Positions 15,317 through 22,458 of a stretch of 22,494 bases of DNA are shown one piece after another. The translations under genes were made by a program, and so were the position numbers. The notes under the pieces are model-generated. The model saw only the letters and a list, made by a program, of their open reading frames with translations. It ran no database searches and was not told the DNA's origin. Numbering within the stretch: the first letter of the stretch is position 1; every line of letters begins with the position of its first letter. Source of the stretch: an uncultured Acetatifactor sp. (GTDB taxonomy: Bacteria; Bacillota; Clostridia; Lachnospirales; Lachnospiraceae); contig CAJUGL010000035.1 in the NCBI GenBank assembly GCA_910586515.1, positions 14,868-37,361 of the forward strand, in the 5' to 3' direction.

Positions 15317-15345
15317 ATTTTATCCTTGCGCCCCCTCTTTGTCAA
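15317..15345 (-). promoter_or_regulatory. Promoter of the mgtE leader
   Basis: On the minus strand TTGACA (15340-15345), a perfect -35, is followed after exactly 17 bases by TAAAAT (15317-15322). Transcription should begin near 15310, giving about 130 bases of leader before mgtE. Confidence 0.8.
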
Positions 15346-15352
15346 CAAAAAG

Positions 15353-15485
15353 GTTACTGTTCACAGGTGCCTCCGCGAGGTGTTTTCACGCGCCTTTCGC
15401 GTGACAAACCCGAGACAGCTGTGCGCGAAATCGCTGTTCCTGCGATTTCTGTGCATCTGTTACTGTGAACGGAGTGAACAGGAAC
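15353..15485. repeat. Long copy of the GTTACTGTTCAC dispersed repeat
   Basis: The element begins with GTTACTGTTCAC (15353-15364) and ends with GTGAACAGGAAC (15474-15485), an inverted partner with one mismatch. Inside are two clean hairpins: TCACGCG (15386-15392) with CGCGTGA (15398-15404), and GAAATCGC (15427-15434) with GCGATTTC (15442-15449). Its outer parts match the short copy at 6040-6088 in reverse orientation, and the central roughly 85 bases are absent there. It lies between the mgtE promoter and the 3' end of the YigZ gene. Size and structure resemble a small non-autonomous palindromic repeat. Confidence 0.85.
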
Positions 15486-15526
15486 ACAAAAACAATCCCC
15501 GGGCGCAGGGCGCACACAAACGCGGG

Positions 15527-16162
15527 TTATCGGGACACAAAATAAATTTCTTCGATTATCTCAAACCGCATCCGTCCGTTTGTGGCATCCATCATGTCTC
15601 TGCGCAGCGCGTCCGCCTCTTCATAAGGAACTTCCAGCAAAAGCCGGACATCCTCCCCGTACTCGGCCTTTACCGGCTCAAGTCCGGCATTTCCCAAAAG
15701 ATACAGCACCTTCCCGATACCGTTGTAATCCGTCGCGATCTCCGCCTTATAGCCCGGTATCATCCTTCCCACACGGCAGTTTTTCAGCCCCTCTTTCACC
15801 GCCTGGGTGTAAGCCCGAACCAATCCACCGGTTCCCAGCAGCACACCGCCGAAATATCGGGTCACCACCGCCGCCGCATTCCTGATTTCCTCCCCCGTGA
15901 GCACTTCCAGCATGGGACGGCCTGCCGTACCGCCCGGTTCCCCGTCGTCGCTGCAGCGCGCAAGCTCTCCTCTTTCCCCCACAATGTACGCATAGCAGTT
16001 GTGCCTGGCATCCCAATATCTCTTCCGCATCTCCTCCACAAAGCCCATAGCCTCTTCCTCGCTGTCACACCTTCGCAGAGTCGCAATAAAGCGGGATTTT
16101 TTCTCTACATACTCTCCCTGACCGCCTTCCAGCAGCACACGATATGAATCCGTCGAATTCAT
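15527..16162 (-). CDS. YigZ/IMPACT family protein
   Basis: The 211-residue product begins with SYRVLLEGGQGEYVEKKSRFIATL and contains HNCYAYIVG, CSDDGEPGGTAGRPMLEVL, VTRYFGGVLLGTGGLVRAYTQAVKEGL, the conserved blocks of the UPF0029/IMPACT N-terminal domain. A smaller C-terminal DUF1949-like domain follows. Members are linked to translation or stress control, but the bacterial function is not settled. Several in-frame ATGs exist (16219, 16177, 16168, 16162). I prefer 16162, eight bases after GGGAG, because it gives the normal family length and start; 16177 with AAGGAAAGA is the main alternative. Confidence 0.9.
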   Translation of the reverse strand: MNSTDSYRVLLEGGQGEYVEKKSRFIATLRRCDSEEEAMGFVEEMRKRYWDARHNCYAYIVGERGELARCSDDGEPGGTAGRPMLEVLTGEEIRNAAAVVTRYFGGVLLGTGGLVRAYTQAVKEGLKNCRVGRMIPGYKAEIATDYNGIGKVLYLLGNAGLEPVKAEYGEDVRLLLEVPYEEADALRRDMMDATNGRMRFEIIEEIYFVSR

Positions 16163-16233
16163 CCTCATCACTCCCATTCTTTCCTTAAAAAACGTTTTAT
16201 ACTCAGGACTGCTCTCCACTATGTGTTCTGTTA

Positions 16234-16257
16234 CCGTTCACAGCAACAGATGCACTG
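16234..16257. repeat. Degenerate fragment of the GTTACTGTTCAC dispersed repeat
   Basis: This stretch (CCGTTCACAGCAACAGATGC and the next few bases) aligns with 6053-6076 of the short copy, with about three differences. It lies in the divergent gap between the YigZ gene and the PBP gene. Only part of the element is kept. Confidence 0.55.
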
Positions 16258-16345
16258 CAATCCTCAGATAGAATAGCATAATCCGGCAAAAATGTGAAAC
16301 AATTATTAATAACGCAAAGAAAACCTTTATTTACATATCTTTTTT

Positions 16346-16354
16346 TGGTATAAT
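16346..16354 (+). promoter_or_regulatory. Extended -10 promoter of the PBP gene
   Basis: TGGTATAAT (16346-16354) is a perfect TATAAT preceded by the TGn extended element. The -35 region (TTTATT-like, 17 bases upstream) is weak, as allowed for extended -10 promoters. Transcription would start near 16361, about 100 bases before the PBP start codon. Confidence 0.7.
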
Positions 16355-16383
16355 ATGTTATATATGCCAAAATACAGTCGCAT

Positions 16384-16434
16384 AAATTCCGGAGTAGGGC
16401 GGGAATTTCCGTATATATACCGGCGTTTATGCCG
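16384..16434 (+). promoter_or_regulatory. Two hairpins in the PBP leader
   Basis: AAATTCC (16384-16390) pairs perfectly with GGAATTT (16402-16408) around an 11-base loop. CGGC (16421-16424) pairs with GCCG (16431-16434), followed by AAAAATTTCTTTT. Both lie in the predicted 5' untranslated region. I do not recognise a known riboswitch. Confidence 0.4.
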
Positions 16435-16463
16435 AAAAATTTCTTTTCAGGAAGGTGGCAGAA

Positions 16464-19148
16464 ATGAATTATGGAAAAAGAGGGGTCCGGGCAAAACAGC
16501 GGGCGCTTAATTCTAAGACAAAAAAATGGGGAAGAAAATTCGGTCTTTCCCTGCTGAAACTGACGCTGGCGGCGATCATCGGCCTCATCATCTGCGGCGT
16601 AAGCGCAGGTCTGGGCGCTTTCAGGGGCATACTGGCCTCCACGCCTCAGATCCATCTGGACGACGTGGTAGCATCGGGAGAAGCCACCATTGTCTACGAT
16701 TGCGAGGGAAACGAAATCGATCAGTATGTCAGCATCAATTCAAACCGCATCCAGATCAACAACTGGGATCTGATTCCGAAACATCTGGGAGAAGCCTTCG
16801 TCGCCATAGAGGACGAGCGTTTCTACCAGCATAACGGCATCGACATCGCAGGCATAGCCCGGTCAGGCTGGCAGTTTGTGATCACGCTTGGCAAAGAAAA
16901 GCAGGGCGCCAGCACCATCACCCAGCAGCTTCTGAAAAATACCATCTTTACCACCTGGACGGAAGAGAACAATAATCTTATCAAAATGGTAAAGCGTAAG
17001 CTGCAGGAACAATATCTGGCTCTGGAAATCTCCAAGTACTACTCCAAGGAGGACGTCCTGCTCCGCTACATGAACGCCATTAACCTGGGCCAGAATACCC
17101 TGGGAGTGGAATCCGCCTCTCAGAGATATTTCGGCAAGTCCTGCAGCGAGCTGACCGTCTCCGAATGCGCCGTCATTGCCTCCATTACGCAGAATCCTTC
17201 AGGCTACAATCCCATACGCCATCCGGAATCCAATGCCAAGCGCCGTCAGAAATGTCTGAACAAAATGCTGGAGCTGGAGTTCATCACTGACACGGAATAC
17301 AAAATCGCCATGGCGGACACGGAAGCCGTCTATGAGCGGATACAGCTGCACGACGCGGATTACAGAGTAAGCACCACCGCAACGTCCGGCTCTTATTTCT
17401 CCGACGCCGTATTCGAGCAGGTTCGGGAGGATCTGATCAATATCGCCGGATATTCCGAGGTAATGGCGGATAATCTGCTCTACTCGGGCGGACTGCGCAT
17501 TGAATCCACCATGGACCCCACTATTCAGGCCATTGCAGACCAAGAGTTCGCCAATCCGGAAAACTATCCTGAAAACGCAAACTGGTATCTGAATTATGCG
17601 CTGACCATTACCGATTCTCAGGGAGAAAAGCATAATTACAGCAAGGAAAATATGATGACCTGGTTTAAGGCAAACCAGGACAGAAACTTTAATCTGATCT
17701 TCGGCTCCCAGGATGCGGCCCATGAAGCCGTCAATACCTACCGTTCCGCCATGCTGGCAGACCTGGGCGTTGCGGACGACGAAGACAATTATGCCGAGAC
17801 TATCTCCATGACGCCCCAGCCCCAGGCGGCAATGGCCATCGAAGACCAGTCCACAGGTTATGTGGTGGCTCTTGTGGGCGGCCGGGGAGTCAAGGAGGGA
17901 CGGCGCACCCTGAACAGGGCAACCGACTCCACCCGTTCTCCCGGCTCTACCTTTAAGGTGCTGGCCGCTTTCGCCCCGGCCCTGGACAGCGCCGGACAAA
18001 CCCTCGCCACCGTGTACAACGACGCGCCCTTTTACTATGCGGACGGCACGCCTGTAAACAACTGGTACGGAAGCAAATATCGGGGAATACAGCCCATCCG
18101 GGAAGCCATCCGTGAATCCCTGAATATAATCGCCGTAAAAACACAGACCGTCATCACGCCCCAGCTGGGCTATGACTACCTTATCAATTTCGGCTTCACT
18201 ACGCTGACGGACGGAATAACGATCAAGGATAAATATTACAGCGACATAAATCAGACAGTCGCCCTGGGCGGGCTGACCTATGGCGTCACCCCCTATGAAC
18301 TGAACGCGGCCTATGCCGCCATCGCCAATATGGGCAATTATATAGAGCCAAAACTCTACAGCAGGGTTACCAACACAGACGGAGATGTTCTGCTGGACAA
18401 TACCAATCCGAAGTCCAAGCAGGTCATCAAGGAAACCACCGCTTTTCTGCTGACGGACGCCATGGTGGACGTAGTGACCACGGGTACAGGCGCCGCCTGC
18501 AATTTCAACAAGCAGATGGCCATTGCCGGCAAGACCGGTACTTCCACAGACTACTGGGATGTCTGGTTTGCAGGGTTCACCCCCTATTACACCTGTACCG
18601 CCTGGGCAGGCTATGACAACAATGTAAGCATGGCCCACAAAGGAAATAACAGAGAAGACCATGTGGCAAGGGATTTATGGCGCGCCGTCATGTCAAGAAT
18701 CCATGAGAATCTGCCCAACGAGAAATTCACCACGCCATCCGGAATCGTCAGCGCCAGCGTCTGCACCCAGTCCGGCAGAGTCCCGATTCCCGGCGTATGT
18801 CCTACAAGGACGGAACGGTTCGCAGACGGCACGGTGCCCACCGAGAACTGTACGGTGCATTACGTAGGAAATGTCTGCGATTACGATCATAAACCCGCCA
18901 CGCCCGACTGTCCCTTCCCTGTACCGGGCACGGCCACCCTGCCCCTGGAGGAAGACCCGTCTCTGCTCTCCGGCTCCTCCATCACTTCTCCGGACGGCAC
19001 ACCGGGTTCCGCCAGCGCGCGTCAATGTCAGCACGACGCCGCGTTCTTCGCCAATCCGGATTATGAGGCCGTGATCGACGCCCAGCGATGGGAAATCGAA
19101 CAAAGAAACATTAACCAGGGAATCATTGACGAAGGTCAGGGCGAATAA
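16464..19148 (+). CDS. Class A penicillin-binding protein (transglycosylase/transpeptidase)
   Basis: This bifunctional enzyme polymerises glycan strands and cross-links peptidoglycan outside the membrane. The 894-residue product has a short basic cytosolic tail and one membrane helix (about 27-50). The GT51 domain has the catalytic EDERF (Glu116) and GASTITQQLLKN. The transpeptidase domain has SPGSTFK (active Ser495, Lys498), SLN (552-554) and KTGTS (Lys690). The C-terminal roughly 130 residues form a tail with several cysteines and Pro/Ser/Thr-rich parts. The ATG at 16464 follows AGGAAGG by eight bases; a GTG at 16455 is open but overlaps that site. The gene stands alone with its own extended -10 promoter. 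Confidence 0.95.
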   Translation: MNYGKRGVRAKQRALNSKTKKWGRKFGLSLLKLTLAAIIGLIICGVSAGLGAFRGILASTPQIHLDDVVASGEATIVYDCEGNEIDQYVSINSNRIQINNWDLIPKHLGEAFVAIEDERFYQHNGIDIAGIARSGWQFVITLGKEKQGASTITQQLLKNTIFTTWTEENNNLIKMVKRKLQEQYLALEISKYYSKEDVLLRYMNAINLGQNTLGVESASQRYFGKSCSELTVSECAVIASITQNPSGYNPIRHPESNAKRRQKCLNKMLELEFITDTEYKIAMADTEAVYERIQLHDADYRVSTTATSGSYFSDAVFEQVREDLINIAGYSEVMADNLLYSGGLRIESTMDPTIQAIADQEFANPENYPENANWYLNYALTITDSQGEKHNYSKENMMTWFKANQDRNFNLIFGSQDAAHEAVNTYRSAMLADLGVADDEDNYAETISMTPQPQAAMAIEDQSTGYVVALVGGRGVKEGRRTLNRATDSTRSPGSTFKVLAAFAPALDSAGQTLATVYNDAPFYYADGTPVNNWYGSKYRGIQPIREAIRESLNIIAVKTQTVITPQLGYDYLINFGFTTLTDGITIKDKYYSDINQTVALGGLTYGVTPYELNAAYAAIANMGNYIEPKLYSRVTNTDGDVLLDNTNPKSKQVIKETTAFLLTDAMVDVVTTGTGAACNFNKQMAIAGKTGTSTDYWDVWFAGFTPYYTCTAWAGYDNNVSMAHKGNNREDHVARDLWRAVMSRIHENLPNEKFTTPSGIVSASVCTQSGRVPIPGVCPTRTERFADGTVPTENCTVHYVGNVCDYDHKPATPDCPFPVPGTATLPLEEDPSLLSGSSITSPDGTPGSASARQCQHDAAFFANPDYEAVIDAQRWEIEQRNINQGIIDEGQGE

Positions 19149-19161
19149 GAAAAAACACAGC

Positions 19162-19206
19162 AAAAAAGAGCTGCCGCATCGAAAACCAAATCTCGGTGCG
19201 GCGCTC
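19162..19206 (-). terminator. Intrinsic terminator oriented toward the minus strand
   Basis: GAGC and GCCGCA (from 19168) pair with TGCGGC and GCTC (to 19206), with one bulged base and one wobble, around an A-rich loop. On the minus strand the stem is followed by TTTTTT (19162-19167), so it reads as a terminator for leftward transcription. On the plus strand, the strand of both neighbouring genes, no T-run follows. Confidence 0.65.
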
Positions 19207-19238
19207 ATAAATCCAGTACTGCAGAGGAGGCATGGCAT

Positions 19239-19529
19239 ATGGAACAGCCGTTATACACATCGGTAAAGGTAAACAATGAAATTGAACTCTGTGAGGTGAG
19301 CAATCCGGAATGCAAACTGCTCATTGAGAAAGCGCTTCTCCTTGAACGCATTTCCTTCTACATACGCTGGCCGAAAGCTTCTATCTTCCGCCGCAACAAG
19401 AACAACTGCATCATCTGCGTAAACGACAGCTCCAAAGAGACTGCGGAAAACGTGGTGCGTAACGTATGTGACGACAAGGGATTTTCGGTAAAGTTTCTTA
19501 TGCGTAAATCCCAGAATCAGTATCTGTGA
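19239..19529 (+). CDS. Hypothetical 96-residue protein
   Basis: I do not recognise this protein. It is soluble, with no signal or membrane segment and five cysteines. The order suggested by the sequence is strand, helix (KLLIEKALLLERISF), strand, strand (NNCIICVND), helix (SSKETAENVVRNVCDD), strand (FSVKFLMR), which could give a ferredoxin-like alpha/beta fold of the sort seen in small signal-transducing proteins; this is inference. GAGGAGG lies eight bases before the ATG. It is followed after 36 bases by the GT-C-like membrane protein on the same strand, so the two are probably co-transcribed. Confidence 0.75.
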   Translation: MEQPLYTSVKVNNEIELCEVSNPECKLLIEKALLLERISFYIRWPKASIFRRNKNNCIICVNDSSKETAENVVRNVCDDKGFSVKFLMRKSQNQYL

Positions 19530-19565
19530 CAAAGTATTCCATAATAAATGTATTTGGGGGCATAT

Positions 19566-21857
19566 ATGAATTCCATCGTGAGCGGCAGACTGCGCAATAA
19601 ACATATTTTCATCGGACTGCAGGTCCTGATTATGATTCTGTCGATCGGTTCCTGGCTATTCCACCGGGGCAGCGCCGATGAGAAAATATTTTCGCCGGAG
19701 GAATGCATTGTCTCCGAATCCGCATCCGCGGAGGATACTGTCTCCATAGACAGCGAACGGAGCGGCGGAGGCATATTTCTGTCCACGCCCTTGCTGCAGC
19801 TGAAAAAAGGAATATACCAAGTCCGCATTGATTACAGCGCTGATTGCGCCGGAACTACCGTATCCGCATCCTCAGACCTGGGCGTGACGGAAATGCGCTG
19901 TCCGCCTGTGGAACTGAATCCCGCAGCAAACAGCGCTGCTCTGTATCTGGATCTATCCAGAAGCACGGACCAGGCCGCGATTCACGTCTCCTTCTCCGGT
20001 GAAGGTCAGGTCAGCATTAAGGGACTTGCTCTCTATGAAACCAGCTACCGCTACAAAAAGAATATCTTCTATGCCTTCCTGCTTTGCCTGTTCATTAATT
20101 TTGTCTGGCTTCTGCAGATTTCCCGCAGTGCACAGCGCAAAATCCTCCTGGCGCTCTCGGGTATTTTTTTGCTGTCCTGCTATCCGCTCTACACGGACTT
20201 TCTCACCGTCGGACACGACCTTCCCTTCCACCTGCTCAGGATCGAGGCCATCAGCCAGGGCCTTTCCCACGGCAGCTTTCCTGTCAAGCTTCATCCTTTG
20301 TGGGCCAAGGGATATGGGTATGCCGCAGGCATTTTTTACGGAGACGCCCTGCTCTACTTTCCCGCTCTGCTAAGACTGGCCGGCTTTTCCGTTCAGACAG
20401 CCTACAAGTTTTTTGCCGCTTTCGTGAACCTGGGAACCGTTCTGCTCAGTTACTACTCCTTTCGGAAAATATTTTCCCAACCGAAACTGGGGCTTCTGGG
20501 CTGCCTGGCCTATACCCTGTCCCCTTACCGCCTTATGGATATGTATACGAGAGCCTCTGTGGGAGAATATACTGCCATGATGTTCCTCCCCCTGGTTTTA
20601 TGCGGTTTCTACCTGATTTTCAGGGGCAGCAGTACAAAATACCGTCTCAAGTATGCTGTCCTCACCGCCATAGGCATGAGCGGGCTGATTCACTCCCATG
20701 TACTGAGCAGCCTTATGGCCGCCTTTGTCCTCCTGACAGCCTGTTTCGCCCTTTTCCGCCGTTTCAGCCTGCATACAGCGCGCTCACTGGCTGCCGCGGC
20801 AGGGCTCACCCTGGCCATGAGCCTGAATTTTATCCTTCCCTTTCTGGATTTCTACAGGGAAGATATCATGATCAAGTCTCCCCAGTGGACAGGCAGCACA
20901 ATAGGCTCCTTTCAATCGGGAGGACTTTTTCCCATACAGCTTTTTACCCTGTTCCAACAAAGCAACGGAGGCGCCTGGGCTACGGTTGCGGGCATTTCCA
21001 CCGAGCCAACCTTCGGCATCGGGATTTTTTTGACTATTGGTCTGCTGTTGTTCGTCTATCTGCTGTGCGTCCACCGGTCAGACTGCCGCCAGAGCCGGGA
21101 TTATTATCCCGGTGTGCTGTGCACCCTGCTGGGCTGCCTGCTGCTGTATATGTGCACCTGCTATTTCCCCTGGGACGCCCTCTGCGCTTTGGGCCGCCCT
21201 GTAAAAAAAGTTATTTACAGCCTGGAATTCCCCTGGAGGCTGCTGGCTCCCGCTACTCTTCTGCTTACCTTTACGCTGTGCTGCGCTTTTGACATGGCGA
21301 AAAAGATTCTGCCCGGACAATGGCGCAGCCTGCTTACCTTCAGTCTTGCTCTTCTTGCGGTGAACTGCGGCTGGTACTTTTATGACTTTGCTTTCTCCGG
21401 GGAACCATACAGAGTTTACAATACCCATGAGCTGAATACCATGCAGATGTATTCCTATGATTATCTTCCCGCAGGCACGGACCCTGAAGCCATTCAGGAA
21501 AACGCCGTTTATTCCTCGGGAATCGATTCCCTGGAATCCTATCAAAAACACGGAACCACTATCACATGCCAAATCTCGGCAGATTCGGAGAACGCCTATG
21601 TGGAATTTCCGCTGATGTACTATAAATATTATCGCTGCCGGGACATTCACACAGGAGAAGAACTATCCGTACGCGCAGGAACAAACAATATGATACGAGT
21701 CAATGTCCCTTCCGGTTATTCCGGCAGCATCCGACTGGGATTTGAAGAACCCTGGTTCTGGCGTCTGGCAGAAATCCTCTCCTCCCTGGCGCTGGTTTGC
21801 TGCTGCACCTTTATAGTCCATAATTATCTATTTCGTCAAATAATTCGTCGAAAGTAA
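19566..21857 (+). CDS. Large polytopic GT-C-like membrane protein (PTPS-related / YfhO-like)
   Basis: A 763-residue protein with an N-terminal membrane helix, an extracytosolic beta-rich domain (about 35-165), about ten further hydrophobic segments (about 170-610) and a C-terminal extracytosolic domain (about 620-735) before a last helix. The block GHDLPFH (216-222), followed by RIEAISQGLSHGSFPVKLHP and YGYAAGIFYGDALLYFP, is characteristic of the membrane family labelled 6-pyruvoyl-tetrahydropterin synthase-related, which resembles lipid-linked-sugar glycosyltransferases of the GT-C fold (acidic residue in the first loop). A role in envelope glycan modification is inferred. GGGGG lies five bases before the ATG at 19566. 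Its last 47 bases overlap the Uma2 remnant on the other strand. Confidence 0.8.
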   Translation: MNSIVSGRLRNKHIFIGLQVLIMILSIGSWLFHRGSADEKIFSPEECIVSESASAEDTVSIDSERSGGGIFLSTPLLQLKKGIYQVRIDYSADCAGTTVSASSDLGVTEMRCPPVELNPAANSAALYLDLSRSTDQAAIHVSFSGEGQVSIKGLALYETSYRYKKNIFYAFLLCLFINFVWLLQISRSAQRKILLALSGIFLLSCYPLYTDFLTVGHDLPFHLLRIEAISQGLSHGSFPVKLHPLWAKGYGYAAGIFYGDALLYFPALLRLAGFSVQTAYKFFAAFVNLGTVLLSYYSFRKIFSQPKLGLLGCLAYTLSPYRLMDMYTRASVGEYTAMMFLPLVLCGFYLIFRGSSTKYRLKYAVLTAIGMSGLIHSHVLSSLMAAFVLLTACFALFRRFSLHTARSLAAAAGLTLAMSLNFILPFLDFYREDIMIKSPQWTGSTIGSFQSGGLFPIQLFTLFQQSNGGAWATVAGISTEPTFGIGIFLTIGLLLFVYLLCVHRSDCRQSRDYYPGVLCTLLGCLLLYMCTCYFPWDALCALGRPVKKVIYSLEFPWRLLAPATLLLTFTLCCAFDMAKKILPGQWRSLLTFSLALLAVNCGWYFYDFAFSGEPYRVYNTHELNTMQMYSYDYLPAGTDPEAIQENAVYSSGIDSLESYQKHGTTITCQISADSENAYVEFPLMYYKYYRCRDIHTGEELSVRAGTNNMIRVNVPSGYSGSIRLGFEEPWFWRLAEILSSLALVCCCTFIVHNYLFRQIIRRK

Positions 21858-22176
21858 TTTTAAGGTTAGAGAACGGTACAATCTGCAATTCATCCTTATT
21901 TTCTTTTGTAATCTCTTTCCAAAGGAAATATTTGGGAGTACCGTTCTCATAGTCAAGCTCATAAATTTCTACTTTTTTCTGTCTCCAGTCAACAATCCAA
22001 TACTCGTCAATTTCCTGTTCACAATATAAGTCCATCTTTTCCCCGCGGTCATACAGTTCTGTTGTAGGTGAAAGAACCTCCATTACAAAACACGGCGCAT
22101 CCAGAAAAGTGTTCCCACGTCTTGATTTTATACGACATGTACAGTAACGATTCCCAAACATTAATAAATCGTAGGT
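21811..22176 (-). pseudogene. 5'-truncated Uma2 (DUF820) family endonuclease remnant
   Basis: The reading frame keeps the C-terminal two-thirds of an Uma2-type PD-(D/E)XK protein: APCFVMEVLSPTTELYDRGEKM, then YCEQEIDEYWIVDWRQKKVEIYELD, and the usual acidic end FDELFDEID. Intact members have roughly 180-190 residues, and the N-terminal part is missing here. The frame runs upstream only through the tRNA terminator and tRNA-Thr, which cannot be its true start. An ATG at 22161 has no ribosome binding site. The catalytic Glu (in MEVLSP) is present and the preceding Asp may survive in TYDLLMF. It lies immediately downstream of the tRNA 3' end, a common site for insertions and deletions. Confidence 0.75.
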
Positions 22177-22186
22177 CCAGATAATA

Positions 22187-22234
22187 GAATAAAAATAAAG
22201 GCTTTTCAAAGAATAACTTCCTCGAAAAACCTTT
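22187..22234 (-). terminator. Intrinsic terminator of tRNA-Thr
   Basis: On the minus strand AAAGGTTTTTC (22234 down to 22224) pairs with GAAAAGCCTTT (22207 down to 22197), eleven positions with one G-T wobble, followed by ATTTTTATTC. It lies about 18 bases after the tRNA 3' end and fits as its terminator. Confidence 0.8.
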
Positions 22235-22251
22235 ACTTTTAAACATTTTAA

Positions 22252-22324
22252 AGCTGCTGACGGGAATCGGACCCGTGACCTCCGCACTACCAATGCGACG
22301 CTCTACCGACTGAGCCACAGCAGC
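22252..22324 (-). tRNA. tRNA-Thr (anticodon GGT)
   Basis: The 73-base gene folds as a standard cloverleaf. The acceptor stem is GCTGCTG with CAGCAGC and discriminator T. The D stem is GCTC/GAGC. The anticodon stem TCGCA/TGCGG surrounds the loop TTGGTAG with anticodon GGT (reads ACC/ACT). The T stem is ACGGG/CCCGT. The T loop reads TCCGATT, with C where T55 is usual. The 3' CCA is not encoded. It has its own promoter and terminator. Confidence 0.95.
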
Positions 22325-22386
22325 TTAGGTCCCGTATGTCGTATCCAAACAAACACCTCTGTGTTGTCCTCTCGACTACGATATAT

Positions 22387-22415
22387 ATTATAGCAAGCCT
22401 GATTCACTTTGTCAA
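22387..22415 (-). promoter_or_regulatory. Consensus promoter of tRNA-Thr
   Basis: On the minus strand TTGACA (22410-22415) and TATAAT (22387-22392) are both perfect and separated by exactly 17 bases. Transcription would start near 22380, about 55 bases before the tRNA. Confidence 0.9.
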
Positions 22416-22444
22416 CAGAATTTTTGTTTTTTTTTCAACTTTTT

Positions 22445-22458
22445 GTTACTATTCACAG
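22445..22458. repeat. Fragment of the GTTACTGTTCAC dispersed repeat
   Basis: GTTACTATTCACAG differs by one base from the opening of the long copy at 15353. The following bases diverge and the window ends 36 bases later, so only one arm is visible. It sits upstream of the tRNA-Thr promoter. Confidence 0.5.

Noticed and set aside
15353..15485. CRISPR array or insertion sequence
   Set aside because: There are no regularly spaced repeats with unique spacers and no transposase frame; it is a single palindromic element.
15486..15526. Terminator after the YigZ gene
   Set aside because: GC-rich short inverted stretches precede a TTTTT on the minus strand, but no convincing continuous stem forms.
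17199..18662. 487-codon minus-strand frame inside the PBP gene
   Set aside because: It lies opposite well-conserved transglycosylase/transpeptidase motifs and has no recognisable protein features.
20300..21292. 330-codon plus-strand frame within the GT-C-like gene
   Set aside because: It is an out-of-frame shadow of a membrane protein with clear motifs in the chosen frame.
22049..22318. Short protein frames running through the tRNA (RIGSAEVTGPIPVSSF, SRVRFPSAA)
   Set aside because: These are classic spurious translations of a tRNA gene.
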